Assembly: GCA_944327085.1 (NCBI GenBank)
Contig: CALVGG010000003.1
Coordinates: 62,001 to 126,000 of the forward strand
Length of the DNA: 64,000 nt
Source: an uncultured Elusimicrobiales bacterium
GTDB lineage: Bacteria; Elusimicrobiota; Elusimicrobia; Elusimicrobiales; Elusimicrobiaceae
Direction of reading: 5' to 3'
In this document: positions 43,012 through 51,199 of the stretch, in pieces
Layout of the letters: every line of letters starts with the position of its first letter
How positions within the stretch are numbered: the first letter of the stretch is position 1
Position numbers and translations under genes: made by a program
Notes under the pieces: model-generated
What the model was told of the DNA's origin: nothing
The model's input: the letters and a program-made list of their open reading frames with translations, nothing else
Databases searched by the model: none

Positions 43012-43040
43012 AAAACCCCGGCCACAACACCGGGGTTTTT
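43012..43040 (-). terminator. Terminator of the rdgB transcript
   Basis: AACCCCGG and CCGGGGTT pair with T/A tracts on both strands, just downstream of the minus-strand rdgB stop at 43056. Confidence 0.8.
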
Positions 43041-43055
43041 ATAAAAATACATAAC

Positions 43056-43661
43056 TTATTTTAGCATCTTCAGCTTTTCGGCCAGCAGGTTAAAGGCTTT
43101 GGCACGGTGGCTGATGCGGTTTTTTTCTTCATCAGTCAGTTCCGCCAGGGTTTGGGTGGTATCTTTTATAATAAACAGCGGGTCATACCCAAAACCGTTT
43201 TCGCCGCGGTAACCAAAGCCGATGTATCCGTCCAGCTTGCCTTCAAAGCTAATGGTTTGGCCGCTGGGTAAAGCCAGGCAGGCCACCGTGTGAAAACTGG
43301 CCCCGCGCTGATGCAAAAGAAGCCCGTCCAATTCAGCCAACAGCTTACGGTTATTTTCGTCCATATCGGCATATTCACCCGCGTAACGCGCGGTGTGTAC
43401 GCCCGGGCGGCCGTTTAAATAACCTACTTCCAGGCCGGTATCATCCGCCACGGCGGGGATACCGGCGGCTTTGGCCGCGTAAACAGCCTTTATGGCGGCA
43501 TTTTCCGCCAGGGTGGAACCGGTTTCCGGCGGGAGCGTAAGGCCTTTAAAATCGTTTAAGCTTACGTATTCCAGCTTTTTCCCGCCGGCCTGCTTTTTGG
43601 GCAATATAGCAAGGAGCTCTTTAAATTTATGCGGGTTGCCCGTAGCAATCAAAATTTTCAT
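43056..43661 (-). CDS. rdgB: Non-canonical purine NTP pyrophosphatase (RdgB/HAM1)
   Basis: 201 residues. MKILIATGNPHKFKEL is the signature N-terminus. PPETGSTLAENAAIKA, VADDTGLEVGYLNGRPGVHTARYAG and GENGFGYDPLFI follow in family order; the last includes the substrate-gripping FGYDP loop, and ISHRAKAF the C-terminal arginine site. It hydrolyses XTP, dITP and ITP to monophosphates to clean the nucleotide pool. The gene starts 8 nt after the upstream peptidase stop, so the two are co-transcribed. Confidence 0.94.
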   Translation of the reverse strand: MKILIATGNPHKFKELLAILPKKQAGGKKLEYVSLNDFKGLTLPPETGSTLAENAAIKAVYAAKAAGIPAVADDTGLEVGYLNGRPGVHTARYAGEYADMDENNRKLLAELDGLLLHQRGASFHTVACLALPSGQTISFEGKLDGYIGFGYRGENGFGYDPLFIIKDTTQTLAELTDEEKNRISHRAKAFNLLAEKLKMLK

Positions 43662-43669
43662 ATAAAGAC

Positions 43670-45214
43670 TTATTTTCCTTTAATAATGCCTTGCACTTTT
43701 TGGTCTTTCTTAAGCGCATTTAACAATTTGGCTTTGGCCGCTTCAGCACGCTGCTGCGTTTTTTGGGCACGCTGCGGAACCGAGGGGACATCCTGTACAA
43801 ATTTAACCAAATTTAAAGCGGCTTTGTAAGCAACAAACAAGTCTTTTTCGCTCAGCCATTCTTTAAAGCTGTGGGGATTGTTCTGCCCCGTGGGTAAGCA
43901 GGGGGCGCCCAGGCAAATATCCCGTTTGGCAAACATAGCGGGGCCGGTGCCTGCGCGTTCTTTTAAGAATTTGGGCTGCACGCCGGCCGCCTGCAAAGCT
44001 TTGCCCACCAACTGTTGGGCGGCGGGGTGCATACCGTCGGCCACGTTGGTATATTGTTTGGTTACCTGCTTTTCAATTTTAACGTCATATTTTTGGGCGG
44101 CATCGGCCACGGCTTTATCTAAGCGTTTAAACCAGTCTTCGCCTTGTTTGGGGTCAAAAAAGCGCAGGCGGAAGTCCACCGTTACCACATTGTTTTGCGC
44201 GTCATAAGTGGTGTGGTGCGGCTCAATATAACCGTCTTCACCGGTGCTGTAGTTAGGTAAATCTTCCAGCGGGGTCATGTCCTGAATGATGGCCGCGGCG
44301 GCGATGGTGGCGTTTCTGTAGCCGTTGGTGGCCGCGTAAGACTGGTGCCCGTGCACCCCGTGGATTTTAACCAAAGCGCCATAAGCGGAAAAATTGGCCA
44401 CAATCACTTCCCCGTTTACACCGGCGTCAAAATCAAACGGAATTTCGGGGTAATACAAATCCATATCCAGCCCTTCACCGGCCATGCCGATGTCTTCATT
44501 CGGGGTAATGACTACCTGAATGGGGCCGTGTTTAATGTTGGGGTTTTCGGCCAGGGTTTGCAGGGTGGTTACCACCGCGGCAACGCCGGCTTTATCATCG
44601 GCAGAGAGCATGGTGTTCCCGTCGGAAACCACAATGGTCTGCCCAATCATTTTGCCCAGGTAAGGCTCGTTTTGGGGGTTGATGACAATATTCTTTTCTT
44701 GATTAATTACCACGTCACCGCCGTCGTAATTTTTAATTACGCGGGCTTTAATGCCGCTGCCGGGGATATCGGGCGTGGTATCATAGTGGGCGCTGAAACC
44801 CAGCACCGGCACTTTCTTTTTAATATTGGAAGGGATATGAATGTAAATATATTGGTTTTCACTCATATAGGTCTTCCAGCCGGCGGGTTTGGCAAAAAGC
44901 TGAATTTCCTGATACAACAGGGCAGCCGTGCGGCGCAGGTTGTCGTTCATAGGGAAGGCCATATTTTCGTCCAGCTGGCTTTGGCTGTCCACCTTGGTGT
45001 AAGCCAGGAAGCGCTCCAACAAAGCGCTGCGGTAGGAATCTTCCACCGTGGCGAATTTGCCGGTTAAGCGGTTTTTTTGTTGTAAATCGTGGCGGAGCTC
45101 CAACTCAATTACATCTTCTGACGTGAGGTACTTATTATCGGCCGGCTGCGCAAACACCAAAGGGCAGGCAAACATAACGGCAGCCAATAAAAGCAGGGTT
45201 TTGTTGTGGGTCAT
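43670..45214 (-). CDS. Secreted PepT-like M20 aminopeptidase
   Basis: 514 residues. MTHNKTLLLLAAVMFACPLVFAQ is a signal peptide. The mature chain parallels the other PepT-like gene: FSAHYDTTPDIPGSG (first zinc ligands), GNTMLSADDKAGVAA, ITPNEDIGMAGEGLD, where the usual EE pair is replaced by NED, and later GTGPAMFAK. A C-terminal extension (lysine/glutamine-rich, QRAQKTQQRAEAAK) is specific. The altered EE position may affect catalysis, so activity is less sure than for the paralogue at 28,137. AAGGAG precedes the ATG; rdgB follows in the same transcript. Confidence 0.82.
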   Translation of the reverse strand: MTHNKTLLLLAAVMFACPLVFAQPADNKYLTSEDVIELELRHDLQQKNRLTGKFATVEDSYRSALLERFLAYTKVDSQSQLDENMAFPMNDNLRRTAALLYQEIQLFAKPAGWKTYMSENQYIYIHIPSNIKKKVPVLGFSAHYDTTPDIPGSGIKARVIKNYDGGDVVINQEKNIVINPQNEPYLGKMIGQTIVVSDGNTMLSADDKAGVAAVVTTLQTLAENPNIKHGPIQVVITPNEDIGMAGEGLDMDLYYPEIPFDFDAGVNGEVIVANFSAYGALVKIHGVHGHQSYAATNGYRNATIAAAAIIQDMTPLEDLPNYSTGEDGYIEPHHTTYDAQNNVVTVDFRLRFFDPKQGEDWFKRLDKAVADAAQKYDVKIEKQVTKQYTNVADGMHPAAQQLVGKALQAAGVQPKFLKERAGTGPAMFAKRDICLGAPCLPTGQNNPHSFKEWLSEKDLFVAYKAALNLVKFVQDVPSVPQRAQKTQQRAEAAKAKLLNALKKDQKVQGIIKGK

Positions 45215-45340
45215 GTGTTCTCCTTATATAACCAACTTAGTTTATTTTATTCTAATTAATAACCCCATAAAAGCGCAAGGGCCAAAAGGCCCAGCGGCCG
45301 TTAGGCCTTTAGGGACAAAATGGCCCCTCATACGCATAAA

Positions 45341-45365
45341 AAACCCCCGCTGATGCGGGGGTTTA
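45341..45365 (-). terminator. Terminator after the DUF2807 gene
   Basis: AACCCCCGC and GCGGGGGTT pair around TGAT, directly downstream of the minus-strand stop at 45381. Confidence 0.8.
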
Positions 45366-45380
45366 ATGGGATGTAAAAGC

Positions 45381-46172
45381 TTAGTCTTCCCGCACAATGC
45401 GGTTGGTTTTGCCGGACTTGTGTAATTCTTCCGGGAAGCCTTCATATTCCACTTTGCCCCAGCTGTAAGCGGCGGCATTTAATTCCTGCGAAGCGCGGCA
45501 GCTGATGTCCCCCCAGCCGTGGGCAGAGGCAGTTACCACTTCGGCACGCAGGTCGCCCGCGTCAATATCTTCGCGGCTGCGGTTTTCCAATTCCACCGTA
45601 CCGGCCGTACCGCTAAATTCCAGTTCGGCATGTCCGCTGGAGCGGGCAATTAAGCTATCCGCCTTCAAAATGCGGCTTAAAGAAACATCGGCCCGGTCAG
45701 AAGCCGTTACCACAATGTTTTCCGCTTCCACGCGGCTTAAGCTTACTTCAGCCCGGTCAGAGGCGTCTATTTCCAAATCTTTGGTTATTAACCCGCGGCG
45801 TACGTCCACTTCGCCCCGGTCTGACACCACAATTTTGGCCAGTTCCGGCCCGGTTACACGTACCTGTAAATCTCTCCGGCCGCGGATAACCACCGGGCGG
45901 TCAAACCCAATATGCAGGGTGGAGCCTTCCACACGCACGTTTACCAACTCTACCAAATTTTCGGAGCCATACACCCGGGCAGATACTTTGTCATCCTGTT
46001 CAAAGGTTACGTCTATATCCCCATCTACCAATAAAGAATCAAAAGGCTCTTCTATCTCCACCTCCGTAGAAATATAATCCTGGCTGGCGCGCACTTTTAA
46101 TACATCCCCGGAAAATACCGGCGCCGCCAACAACAATACACCCAATAGGCATAGCCATAATTTTTTTTGCAT
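45381..46172 (-). CDS. Exported DUF2807 (putative auto-transporter adhesin head GIN) protein
   Basis: 263 residues from the ATG at 46172, chosen for AAGGAG seven bases upstream; the longer frame from 46247 lacks one. Signal peptide KLWLCLLGVLLLAAPVFSG. The mature part is an all-beta repeat protein of the DUF2807 type: EPFDSLLVDGDIDVTFEQ, LVELVNVRVEGSTLHIGF and multiple S-D-R-A-E-V repeats (SDRGEVDV, SDRAEVSL, SDRADVSL) that suggest a right-handed beta-solenoid. A basic tail ends the chain. Exported, surface or periplasmic; role unknown, with adhesion suggested only by the family name. Confidence 0.82.
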   Translation of the reverse strand: MQKKLWLCLLGVLLLAAPVFSGDVLKVRASQDYISTEVEIEEPFDSLLVDGDIDVTFEQDDKVSARVYGSENLVELVNVRVEGSTLHIGFDRPVVIRGRRDLQVRVTGPELAKIVVSDRGEVDVRRGLITKDLEIDASDRAEVSLSRVEAENIVVTASDRADVSLSRILKADSLIARSSGHAELEFSGTAGTVELENRSREDIDAGDLRAEVVTASAHGWGDISCRASQELNAAAYSWGKVEYEGFPEELHKSGKTNRIVRED

Positions 46173-46341
46173 GTTTTTCTCCTTATCTGAAATACGCCGC
46201 TTAAACGGCGCGGACATATATTGTAACAAAACGCTTCGTAGCTGCAAAGTTTTTTAACTGCATACCCCGTTGCGCGTACAGTATATAAAAAGTAACTCTA
46301 TAACAAGAGCTCTTCCGTAAAATGAAACAAAATGCGGCCGT

Positions 46342-47250
46342 TTAAAACTGCAGCATTTTAATGTATTCTTTTAAGCGCTTGTTAATTTCCCGCTTGGTAA
46401 GCGAGGCAAGCCGCGTAACACTAAAAGATTCTATGGTAAAAGACGCCATCACATTTCCAATCATCATGGCGCGTTTTATTTCCAGGGGGTTATCCCAATT
46501 TTTCACGCTGGCCAAATAGCCCGTAAAACCGCCGCCAAACGTATCGCCGGCGCCGGTAGTGTCGTGCACGTGTTCCAAAATAAAAGGAGGCAGCTGCACA
46601 ATACTCTTTTTACTTACCAGCATAGACCCGTTGGACCCCAGCTTAATAATCACGTATTTTACGCCTTGTTTAAGCAGCCATTTACCGGCTTTTATCAGGT
46701 TATATTCCCCGGTTAACTGGCGGGCTTCCGTTTCGTTTAAAAACAAAATATCCACTTTTTTAACTACTTTTAACAATTCCTTTTTTTTGGAAGAAATCCA
46801 GTAGTTCATCGTGTCGCACGCTACCAGGCGGGGCTTTTTGACTTGCTTTAAAACGGAAAGCTGCTGCACCGGGTCAATATTGGCCAAAAACACGGCAGAA
46901 ACGTTTTTTTGTTTTTCCGTTAAGCGCGGTTCAAAATTTTGAAATACGTTTAACTCCGTAAATTTGGTAACGGCGGTATTAAAATCTTTGTCATACTGGC
47001 CGCCCCAATGAAAGGTTTTGCCTTCTTTAACCTGCAGACCGGACAAGTCCACCTTGCGGCGTTCAAAGGGTTTGCGGTACTGGGAGGTAAAGTCTGTCCC
47101 CACCACGGCTACAATAGACGGCTTGGCAAAATAGCTGGCACAGATAGAAGAATAACTGGCCGCACCGCCCAATACCTGCTGGGCGTGCCCGTTGGCGTTT
47201 TCAATCGTGTCAAAAGCCACGGATCCTACTACTAATACTTCATTATTCAC
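46342..47250 (-). CDS. PfkB family carbohydrate/nucleoside kinase
   Basis: 302 residues. EVLVVGSVAFDTIEN opens the ribokinase fold, VLGGAASYSSICASYF is the GG-type substrate motif, and HDTTGAGDTFGGGFTGYLAS carries the catalytic Asp and anion hole. A GTG at 47250 has AGGA six bases upstream and is preferred over the TTG at 47256, which overlaps the SD. Phosphorylates a sugar or nucleoside; the specific substrate is not clear (closest in pattern to ribokinase and adenosine-kinase-like PfkB proteins). It follows a PpiD-like gene by 8 nt. Confidence 0.85.
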   Translation of the reverse strand: MNNEVLVVGSVAFDTIENANGHAQQVLGGAASYSSICASYFAKPSIVAVVGTDFTSQYRKPFERRKVDLSGLQVKEGKTFHWGGQYDKDFNTAVTKFTELNVFQNFEPRLTEKQKNVSAVFLANIDPVQQLSVLKQVKKPRLVACDTMNYWISSKKKELLKVVKKVDILFLNETEARQLTGEYNLIKAGKWLLKQGVKYVIIKLGSNGSMLVSKKSIVQLPPFILEHVHDTTGAGDTFGGGFTGYLASVKNWDNPLEIKRAMMIGNVMASFTIESFSVTRLASLTKREINKRLKEYIKMLQF

Positions 47251-47258
47251 GGTCAATC

Positions 47259-47939
47259 CTATTTTAAATAAGTTTTAATTTCCACTTCGTTATTGAACTG
47301 GTCAAAAAAGGCCTGTTGGGCAGTTTCCATTTTGGTATCCAACAAAGTGGAGGCAAAATCTTTTTTATTCTTTTCAAAATCTTTCATATTGCCGTTTTGA
47401 ATTTTATAGGAAAATTTAATTTCTTCCGGCGTTAATTTATAGTGGGAGTACAACACCCCGCGGAAACGGTCCGCCATTTTATTTTTACGCAGTTGGCTTT
47501 CAAATTCGGCCGGGGTCATTCCTAAAGAATGTTTCAAAGCGTATTCATAAGCAATGCGGTTAAACTGGCCGCCGGCATTAAACTGCGGGGCCATTTGAAT
47601 ATCGTAAGCAATTTCATAATCCGATACGTGCAAGCCGATGTTTTGCGCGGCCTGGTTTAAAACTTCTTCGCTGATTAAAGCGGAAAGGGATTGCTGGGTA
47701 ATGAATTTCATCAAATTCTCATCCACATCCACCCCTTGGTTGCGTATCAGGCTGGCGCGGTCTTCGGCCATTTTATACAGGGTGCGGTAAGAAATATCCG
47801 TTCCGCCCACGCTGGCAGCCGTGGTGCTAAACGCGCCGCGGTGGTAAGAATCCAGCCCTAAATAAATAATACTGCCGATAAAAAACGCCAGGGTAATAAT
47901 TAAAATGCTTTTTTTATACTTGATAAGAAAAGATATCAT
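47259..47939 (-). CDS. SurA/PpiD N-terminal-like membrane-anchored chaperone without PPIase domain
   Basis: 226 residues. A single N-terminal anchor helix (SILIITLAFFIGSIIYLGL) is followed by SVGGTDISYRTLYKMAEDRA and LISEEVLNQAAQNIGLHVSDYEIAYDI, the SurA_N/PpiD-type helical chaperone module. The chain ends about 60 residues later, so the parvulin PPIase domain of PpiD is missing. It likely faces the periplasm and holds unfolded exported proteins. The gene belongs to a minus-strand run with M23, bactofilin and kinase genes. A split or shortened PpiD is the main interpretation. Confidence 0.78.
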   Translation of the reverse strand: MISFLIKYKKSILIITLAFFIGSIIYLGLDSYHRGAFSTTAASVGGTDISYRTLYKMAEDRASLIRNQGVDVDENLMKFITQQSLSALISEEVLNQAAQNIGLHVSDYEIAYDIQMAPQFNAGGQFNRIAYEYALKHSLGMTPAEFESQLRKNKMADRFRGVLYSHYKLTPEEIKFSYKIQNGNMKDFEKNKKDFASTLLDTKMETAQQAFFDQFNNEVEIKTYLK

Positions 47940-47959
47940 GTTTGTGCACGCTCCGGTAT

Positions 47960-48349
47960 TTATTTTTTAGGCAAGGCATCGGTTTCGATGGGTTCTTCAT
48001 CCCCGCCGATGGCGCAATGCCCTTCTATACGTCCGCCTTCTTCCACAATCATTTTTTTGGCGCGGATATCGCCCTTAATACGGGCTTTGGCCAATACTTC
48101 CAGCATATCTGCGCAAATATTTCCTTCAATTTCGCCGCCGCATACCACCACTTGGGCGGTAACATCCCCGGCAATGCGGCCGCCGTCCCCCACGATAACG
48201 TGGCGGGCGTTATCCACCGCGCCTTCCAGGCGGCCGTCCACGCGCAGGGAACCCTGCACGCTAAGCGTACCCTGAAAGTAACATTCGGCACTGACGATGG
48301 AAAAATGTTCGCCGGATTCAAAATCGGAATCTTTCTTTAAAAAGCCCAT
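47960..48349 (-). CDS. Bactofilin (polymer-forming cytoskeletal protein)
   Basis: 129 residues. FQGTLSVQGSLRVDGRLEGAVDN and VIVGDGGRIAGDVTAQVVVCGGEIEGNI are the repeating beta-solenoid turns of the DUF583/bactofilin domain. The tails are short and charged. Bactofilins form membrane-associated filaments that organise cell-wall synthesis; M23 peptidase genes next to bactofilin genes, as here 15 nt away, form a well-known shape module (for example in Helicobacter and Leptospira). A role in cell curvature or width is a reasonable inference. Confidence 0.92.
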   Translation of the reverse strand: MGFLKKDSDFESGEHFSIVSAECYFQGTLSVQGSLRVDGRLEGAVDNARHVIVGDGGRIAGDVTAQVVVCGGEIEGNICADMLEVLAKARIKGDIRAKKMIVEEGGRIEGHCAIGGDEEPIETDALPKK

Positions 48350-48364
48350 ATACTCCTCCTAAAA

Positions 48365-49285
48365 TTATTTAAAATAGTTGCGCGGGTTTACGGGCTGGCC
48401 GTCTTTCCAAATTTCATAATGTAAATGGGTGCCGGTGGAACGCCCGCTGGAACCCATGGTGGCAATAGTCTGCCCGCGTTTTACCACATCCCCCGCTTTT
48501 ACGCGAATACCCGTGGTATGCGCATACAAAGTGGAATAACCAAACCCGTGGTCCACTAGTACCGCCTGCCCGTAACCGTTTACCCAACCCGTATGGCGCA
48601 CTACCCCGTCGGCAGTTACCATAATGGGGCTGTCGGGCTTGCCGGCAAAATCCAACCCGTTGTGGCGCTTGGTGCTACGACGGCCAAACGGATCCAACCT
48701 ATACCCAAAGCCGGAACTGATCCGCGCCGTGGACGGACGAATAGACGGGGTGGAATGCAGCCCTTCCCGTGCGTTGGCATAATACCAGGCAATTTCCTGA
48801 AAACCGGCCAAACGCGTTTTGGCTGTATCTTCAATTTCGTCTATATATTGCTCAAATTCTTCCGTATCAAAATCTTTCAAATCTTTACCAAATAAAGCTT
48901 TGGCCCGGGCTTCGGCCTTTTCCTGCTTTTCATCCCACCCTTTAGGCATATTAACAAATTTTCCGCCCGGCATGCCCAACATTTGCCGCATTTGCGATTC
49001 GGTGGTGCGGGTTAACTCCAAATATTTGCGGCCGCGTTCCAATTCGTCTGAAATCAATTGCATTTTTACGCGCATCAGGCGGTTATCGGCCTTGGTGATG
49101 TTATAGTCATACGCGCGTATAAAAAAGAAAATGCCAATCCCGGTTACCGTTATCCACAAAACAAAAGCAAATACCACGGTAATCACGCGTACTTTAAATT
49201 TTTTGGACGAGCCAAACCGCGGCATGATTAATACGTCCACCCGCTCGCCCAGCCAACGCCCCAATGAATTGATTATTTTATCCAT
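48365..49285 (-). CDS. M23 family peptidoglycan endopeptidase (bactofilin-linked)
   Basis: 306 residues. An N-terminal membrane anchor (VITVVFAFVLWITVTGIGIFFF) is followed by a coiled coil, and the C-terminal peptidase M23 domain carries HNGLDFAGKP (first His/Asp), HTGWVNGYGQAVLVDHG, and GTHLHYEIW (HxH). All zinc ligands are present, so it is predicted to cut stem-peptide cross-links from the membrane side. Upstream of bactofilin in the same transcript. TAGAAT lies exactly seven bases before the ATG and there is no SD, another leaderless-type start. Confidence 0.92.
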   Translation of the reverse strand: MDKIINSLGRWLGERVDVLIMPRFGSSKKFKVRVITVVFAFVLWITVTGIGIFFFIRAYDYNITKADNRLMRVKMQLISDELERGRKYLELTRTTESQMRQMLGMPGGKFVNMPKGWDEKQEKAEARAKALFGKDLKDFDTEEFEQYIDEIEDTAKTRLAGFQEIAWYYANAREGLHSTPSIRPSTARISSGFGYRLDPFGRRSTKRHNGLDFAGKPDSPIMVTADGVVRHTGWVNGYGQAVLVDHGFGYSTLYAHTTGIRVKAGDVVKRGQTIATMGSSGRSTGTHLHYEIWKDGQPVNPRNYFK

Positions 49286-49292
49286 CTTTTGT

Positions 49293-49298
49293 ATTCTA
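49293..49298 (-). promoter_or_regulatory. -10 element of the M23/bactofilin transcript
   Basis: TAGAAT on the minus strand (49293-49298), with TG one base upstream as in extended -10 promoters, ends seven bases before the ATG at 49285. Confidence 0.5.
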
Positions 49299-49353
49299 TC
49301 ATATACAGAGCGGGACGTGTATTGCCCGTTTTAAAACTTACTGAAAGGATATC

Positions 49354-49836
49354 ATGATGAAAAAACTGTTTTTTACCCTCTTCTTGGCTCTTTTTGCGGC
49401 CGCCTGCCTGCAGGAATTGCCCCAGGCGCCCAAGCTGGAAGCCGAACTGCCCGTAGCCGGCAGTGAAGAAATTTGGAAAACGGCCGACCAAAAAGGCCAG
49501 CCCGTGCTGATTGCTTTTATGGGCACCTGGTGCCCGTGGTGCAAACGCTCCCTGCCGGCGCTGGATGCGGCCTCCGATGCGTTTGCCGGCAAAGCCGTGG
49601 TGGTGGGCGCGTTTGTGGATGATGACGAAGACGCCGTTTTGGAAGTAATTAAACAGCACGATATGAAAACCAAAGCCCTTTACAACTCGCGGGAAGTATC
49701 CCAGCAAATGGGCGTGGCCGGGTTTCCCCATATTATGCTGTTTGATAAAAAACACCGTTTGGTGAAAGTGTGGAACGGCTACGGGCCGGACTTGGAAGTG
49801 CAATTTAAGGAAGAACTTTCCAAATTAACCGATTAA
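49354..49836 (+). CDS. Thioredoxin-like lipoprotein (CPWC motif)
   Basis: 160 residues. KKLFFTLFLALFAAACLQE is a lipoprotein signal with lipobox AAAC. The thioredoxin fold contains FMGTWCPWCKRSLPAL, a CxxC site with TWCPWC as in TlpA/ResA-like reductants, and AGFPHIMLFDKKHRLV with the cis-proline (FP). It probably works in the periplasm on disulfides or cytochrome maturation. The ATG at 49354 follows AAAGGA. Standalone, divergent from the M23 gene. Confidence 0.87.
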   Translation: MMKKLFFTLFLALFAAACLQELPQAPKLEAELPVAGSEEIWKTADQKGQPVLIAFMGTWCPWCKRSLPALDAASDAFAGKAVVVGAFVDDDEDAVLEVIKQHDMKTKALYNSREVSQQMGVAGFPHIMLFDKKHRLVKVWNGYGPDLEVQFKEELSKLTD

Positions 49837-49850
49837 TAAATACAAAAAGC

Positions 49851-49882
49851 AAAAACCCCGGGTGTTTAAGCCCGGGGTTTTT
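49851..49882. terminator. Bidirectional terminator
   Basis: AACCCCGGG and CCCGGGGTT pair around GTGTTTAAG with A and T tracts; it serves the thioredoxin gene and the convergent SPL-like gene. Confidence 0.85.
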
Positions 49883-49891
49883 TATGGTTTG

Positions 49892-51199
49892 TTAAAGGTT
49901 TTGATAAACGGCTTTTACCACTTGCGGGTCTTCCATACACAAATAGACCACCGTTTTAGGGAACAACTCCTTTAACAACGGCACCAAATAGCGGTATACT
50001 TCCAGCCGTTGGCTGTCCCCGTAGCGCATTTTGCCGTCAAAATCCAGCAAAAACTCCCCGTCCAGCAGTTTCCCTTCTGGGAAGCGGTTTTCCATCATCT
50101 TTTTAAGTTCCCGGCTAAAGCGCAGGGTTCCCACGCTAATCCAGGCCACTTTATCGGCCGGCACGGCCTGGGCCAAAGCCCGGGCCGTTTGGGCATAATC
50201 TTCTTGCCAGCCGTCATAAATAATCACCGGGTCAAAATGAAAAGCCGTGCGGTACCCGGCCTGCACCACCCGCGCAGACGCGGCCAGGCGCTCCTGCAAA
50301 GACGGGGTAAAATGCTCGGCCCGTTCAATAACGGGGGCCGCATTGACGGACCACGCCACCACAATATTTTCCGCCCCGCCTTCTTTCAGCAACCCTTCAA
50401 TATTGGTGCTTTTGGTTTTAAATTCAAACTGCAAATGGGGGCGCGCCTTAAAAAACGGCACAATTTGGCTGCTGTATTGGGTGATGTGGTCAAAAACCAA
50501 AGAGTCGGTAAACTCCCCGCTGCCAATGCGGGGGCGGTCAAACGGGCCTTGGTTAAAGGAGGCCGTGTCTATCTTTTGCAAAAATTCTTCCACATTGGCA
50601 GGCAGCAAAACCGCGTGCAGGTTTTGGTATTGTTGCAAAAAGCAGTATTCGCACTCAAAGCGGCAGCCAAAGCCCAAGTTTATTAAATTGTACCCGCACC
50701 CGGCGGCCGAACAGCTGCAGGGGCAGGGTTTTAAAAAGTCATACTTTTCGCGGTGGATAAGCAAAGTTTCCGTACGGCGGGAGAAATTGGCACTGCCCAC
50801 CTGGGTTTTGCCGTCGGTCAGTTTAAACTCGGCCCGGGGGAACATTTCCCGCACGCGCGCGGCAAGCGGGGTGTTTTGCACGCTTTCTTCTATATACACC
50901 GTTTTGGGGTAAAAGGGGCGCGGGGTTAAATCCGCCCGAAGGGCAGGGTCCAGCTCCAGCTTGGGCAAATAAAAACGGTTGCGGGCCGCGGTTTTAAAAT
51001 TAACGGGATAGCGCTTTTTTAACAAATGGGTTTTGGCTTTTTCAAAATTCCATTTTTCTTCCTGCGGTAAAATTTGCGTAAGGGGCAGAGCGTCCCGCTT
51101 GGCAATTTCATACAAAAGCCGGCTTAACTCCCGCATTTTATTAATACCTAAACCGGGCAGTAAACCAAGTAAATAGTTTTCTATTTCAACGGGCTGCAT
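49892..51199 (-). CDS. Spore photoproduct lyase-like radical SAM protein
   Basis: About 435 residues from the ATG at 51199, eight bases after GGAGG and overlapping the previous stop; the longer frame is within the upstream gene. GFGCRFECEYCFLQQYQN is the CX3CX2C cluster site in the SplB context, and IGSGEFTDSL and FEFKTKSTNIEGLL are SPL blocks. True spore photoproduct lyase repairs spore DNA in Firmicutes, so in a non-sporeformer a homologue may act on other DNA or nucleotide lesions or a different substrate. The upstream CPCSCSAAGCGYN segment with extra cysteines may bind another cluster. Confidence 0.82.
   Translation of the reverse strand: MQPVEIENYLLGLLPGLGINKMRELSRLLYEIAKRDALPLTQILPQEEKWNFEKAKTHLLKKRYPVNFKTAARNRFYLPKLELDPALRADLTPRPFYPKTVYIEESVQNTPLAARVREMFPRAEFKLTDGKTQVGSANFSRRTETLLIHREKYDFLKPCPCSCSAAGCGYNLINLGFGCRFECEYCFLQQYQNLHAVLLPANVEEFLQKIDTASFNQGPFDRPRIGSGEFTDSLVFDHITQYSSQIVPFFKARPHLQFEFKTKSTNIEGLLKEGGAENIVVAWSVNAAPVIERAEHFTPSLQERLAASARVVQAGYRTAFHFDPVIIYDGWQEDYAQTARALAQAVPADKVAWISVGTLRFSRELKKMMENRFPEGKLLDGEFLLDFDGKMRYGDSQRLEVYRYLVPLLKELFPKTVVYLCMEDPQVVKAVYQNL

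Noticed and set aside
44345-45067. 240-aa plus-strand frame opposite the second PepT-like gene
   Set aside because: Antisense shadow; the minus strand carries a signal peptide and M20 motifs.
50009-50686. 225-aa plus-strand frame opposite the SPL-like gene
   Set aside because: Basic, low-complexity shadow without a start signal; the radical SAM motifs are on the other strand.
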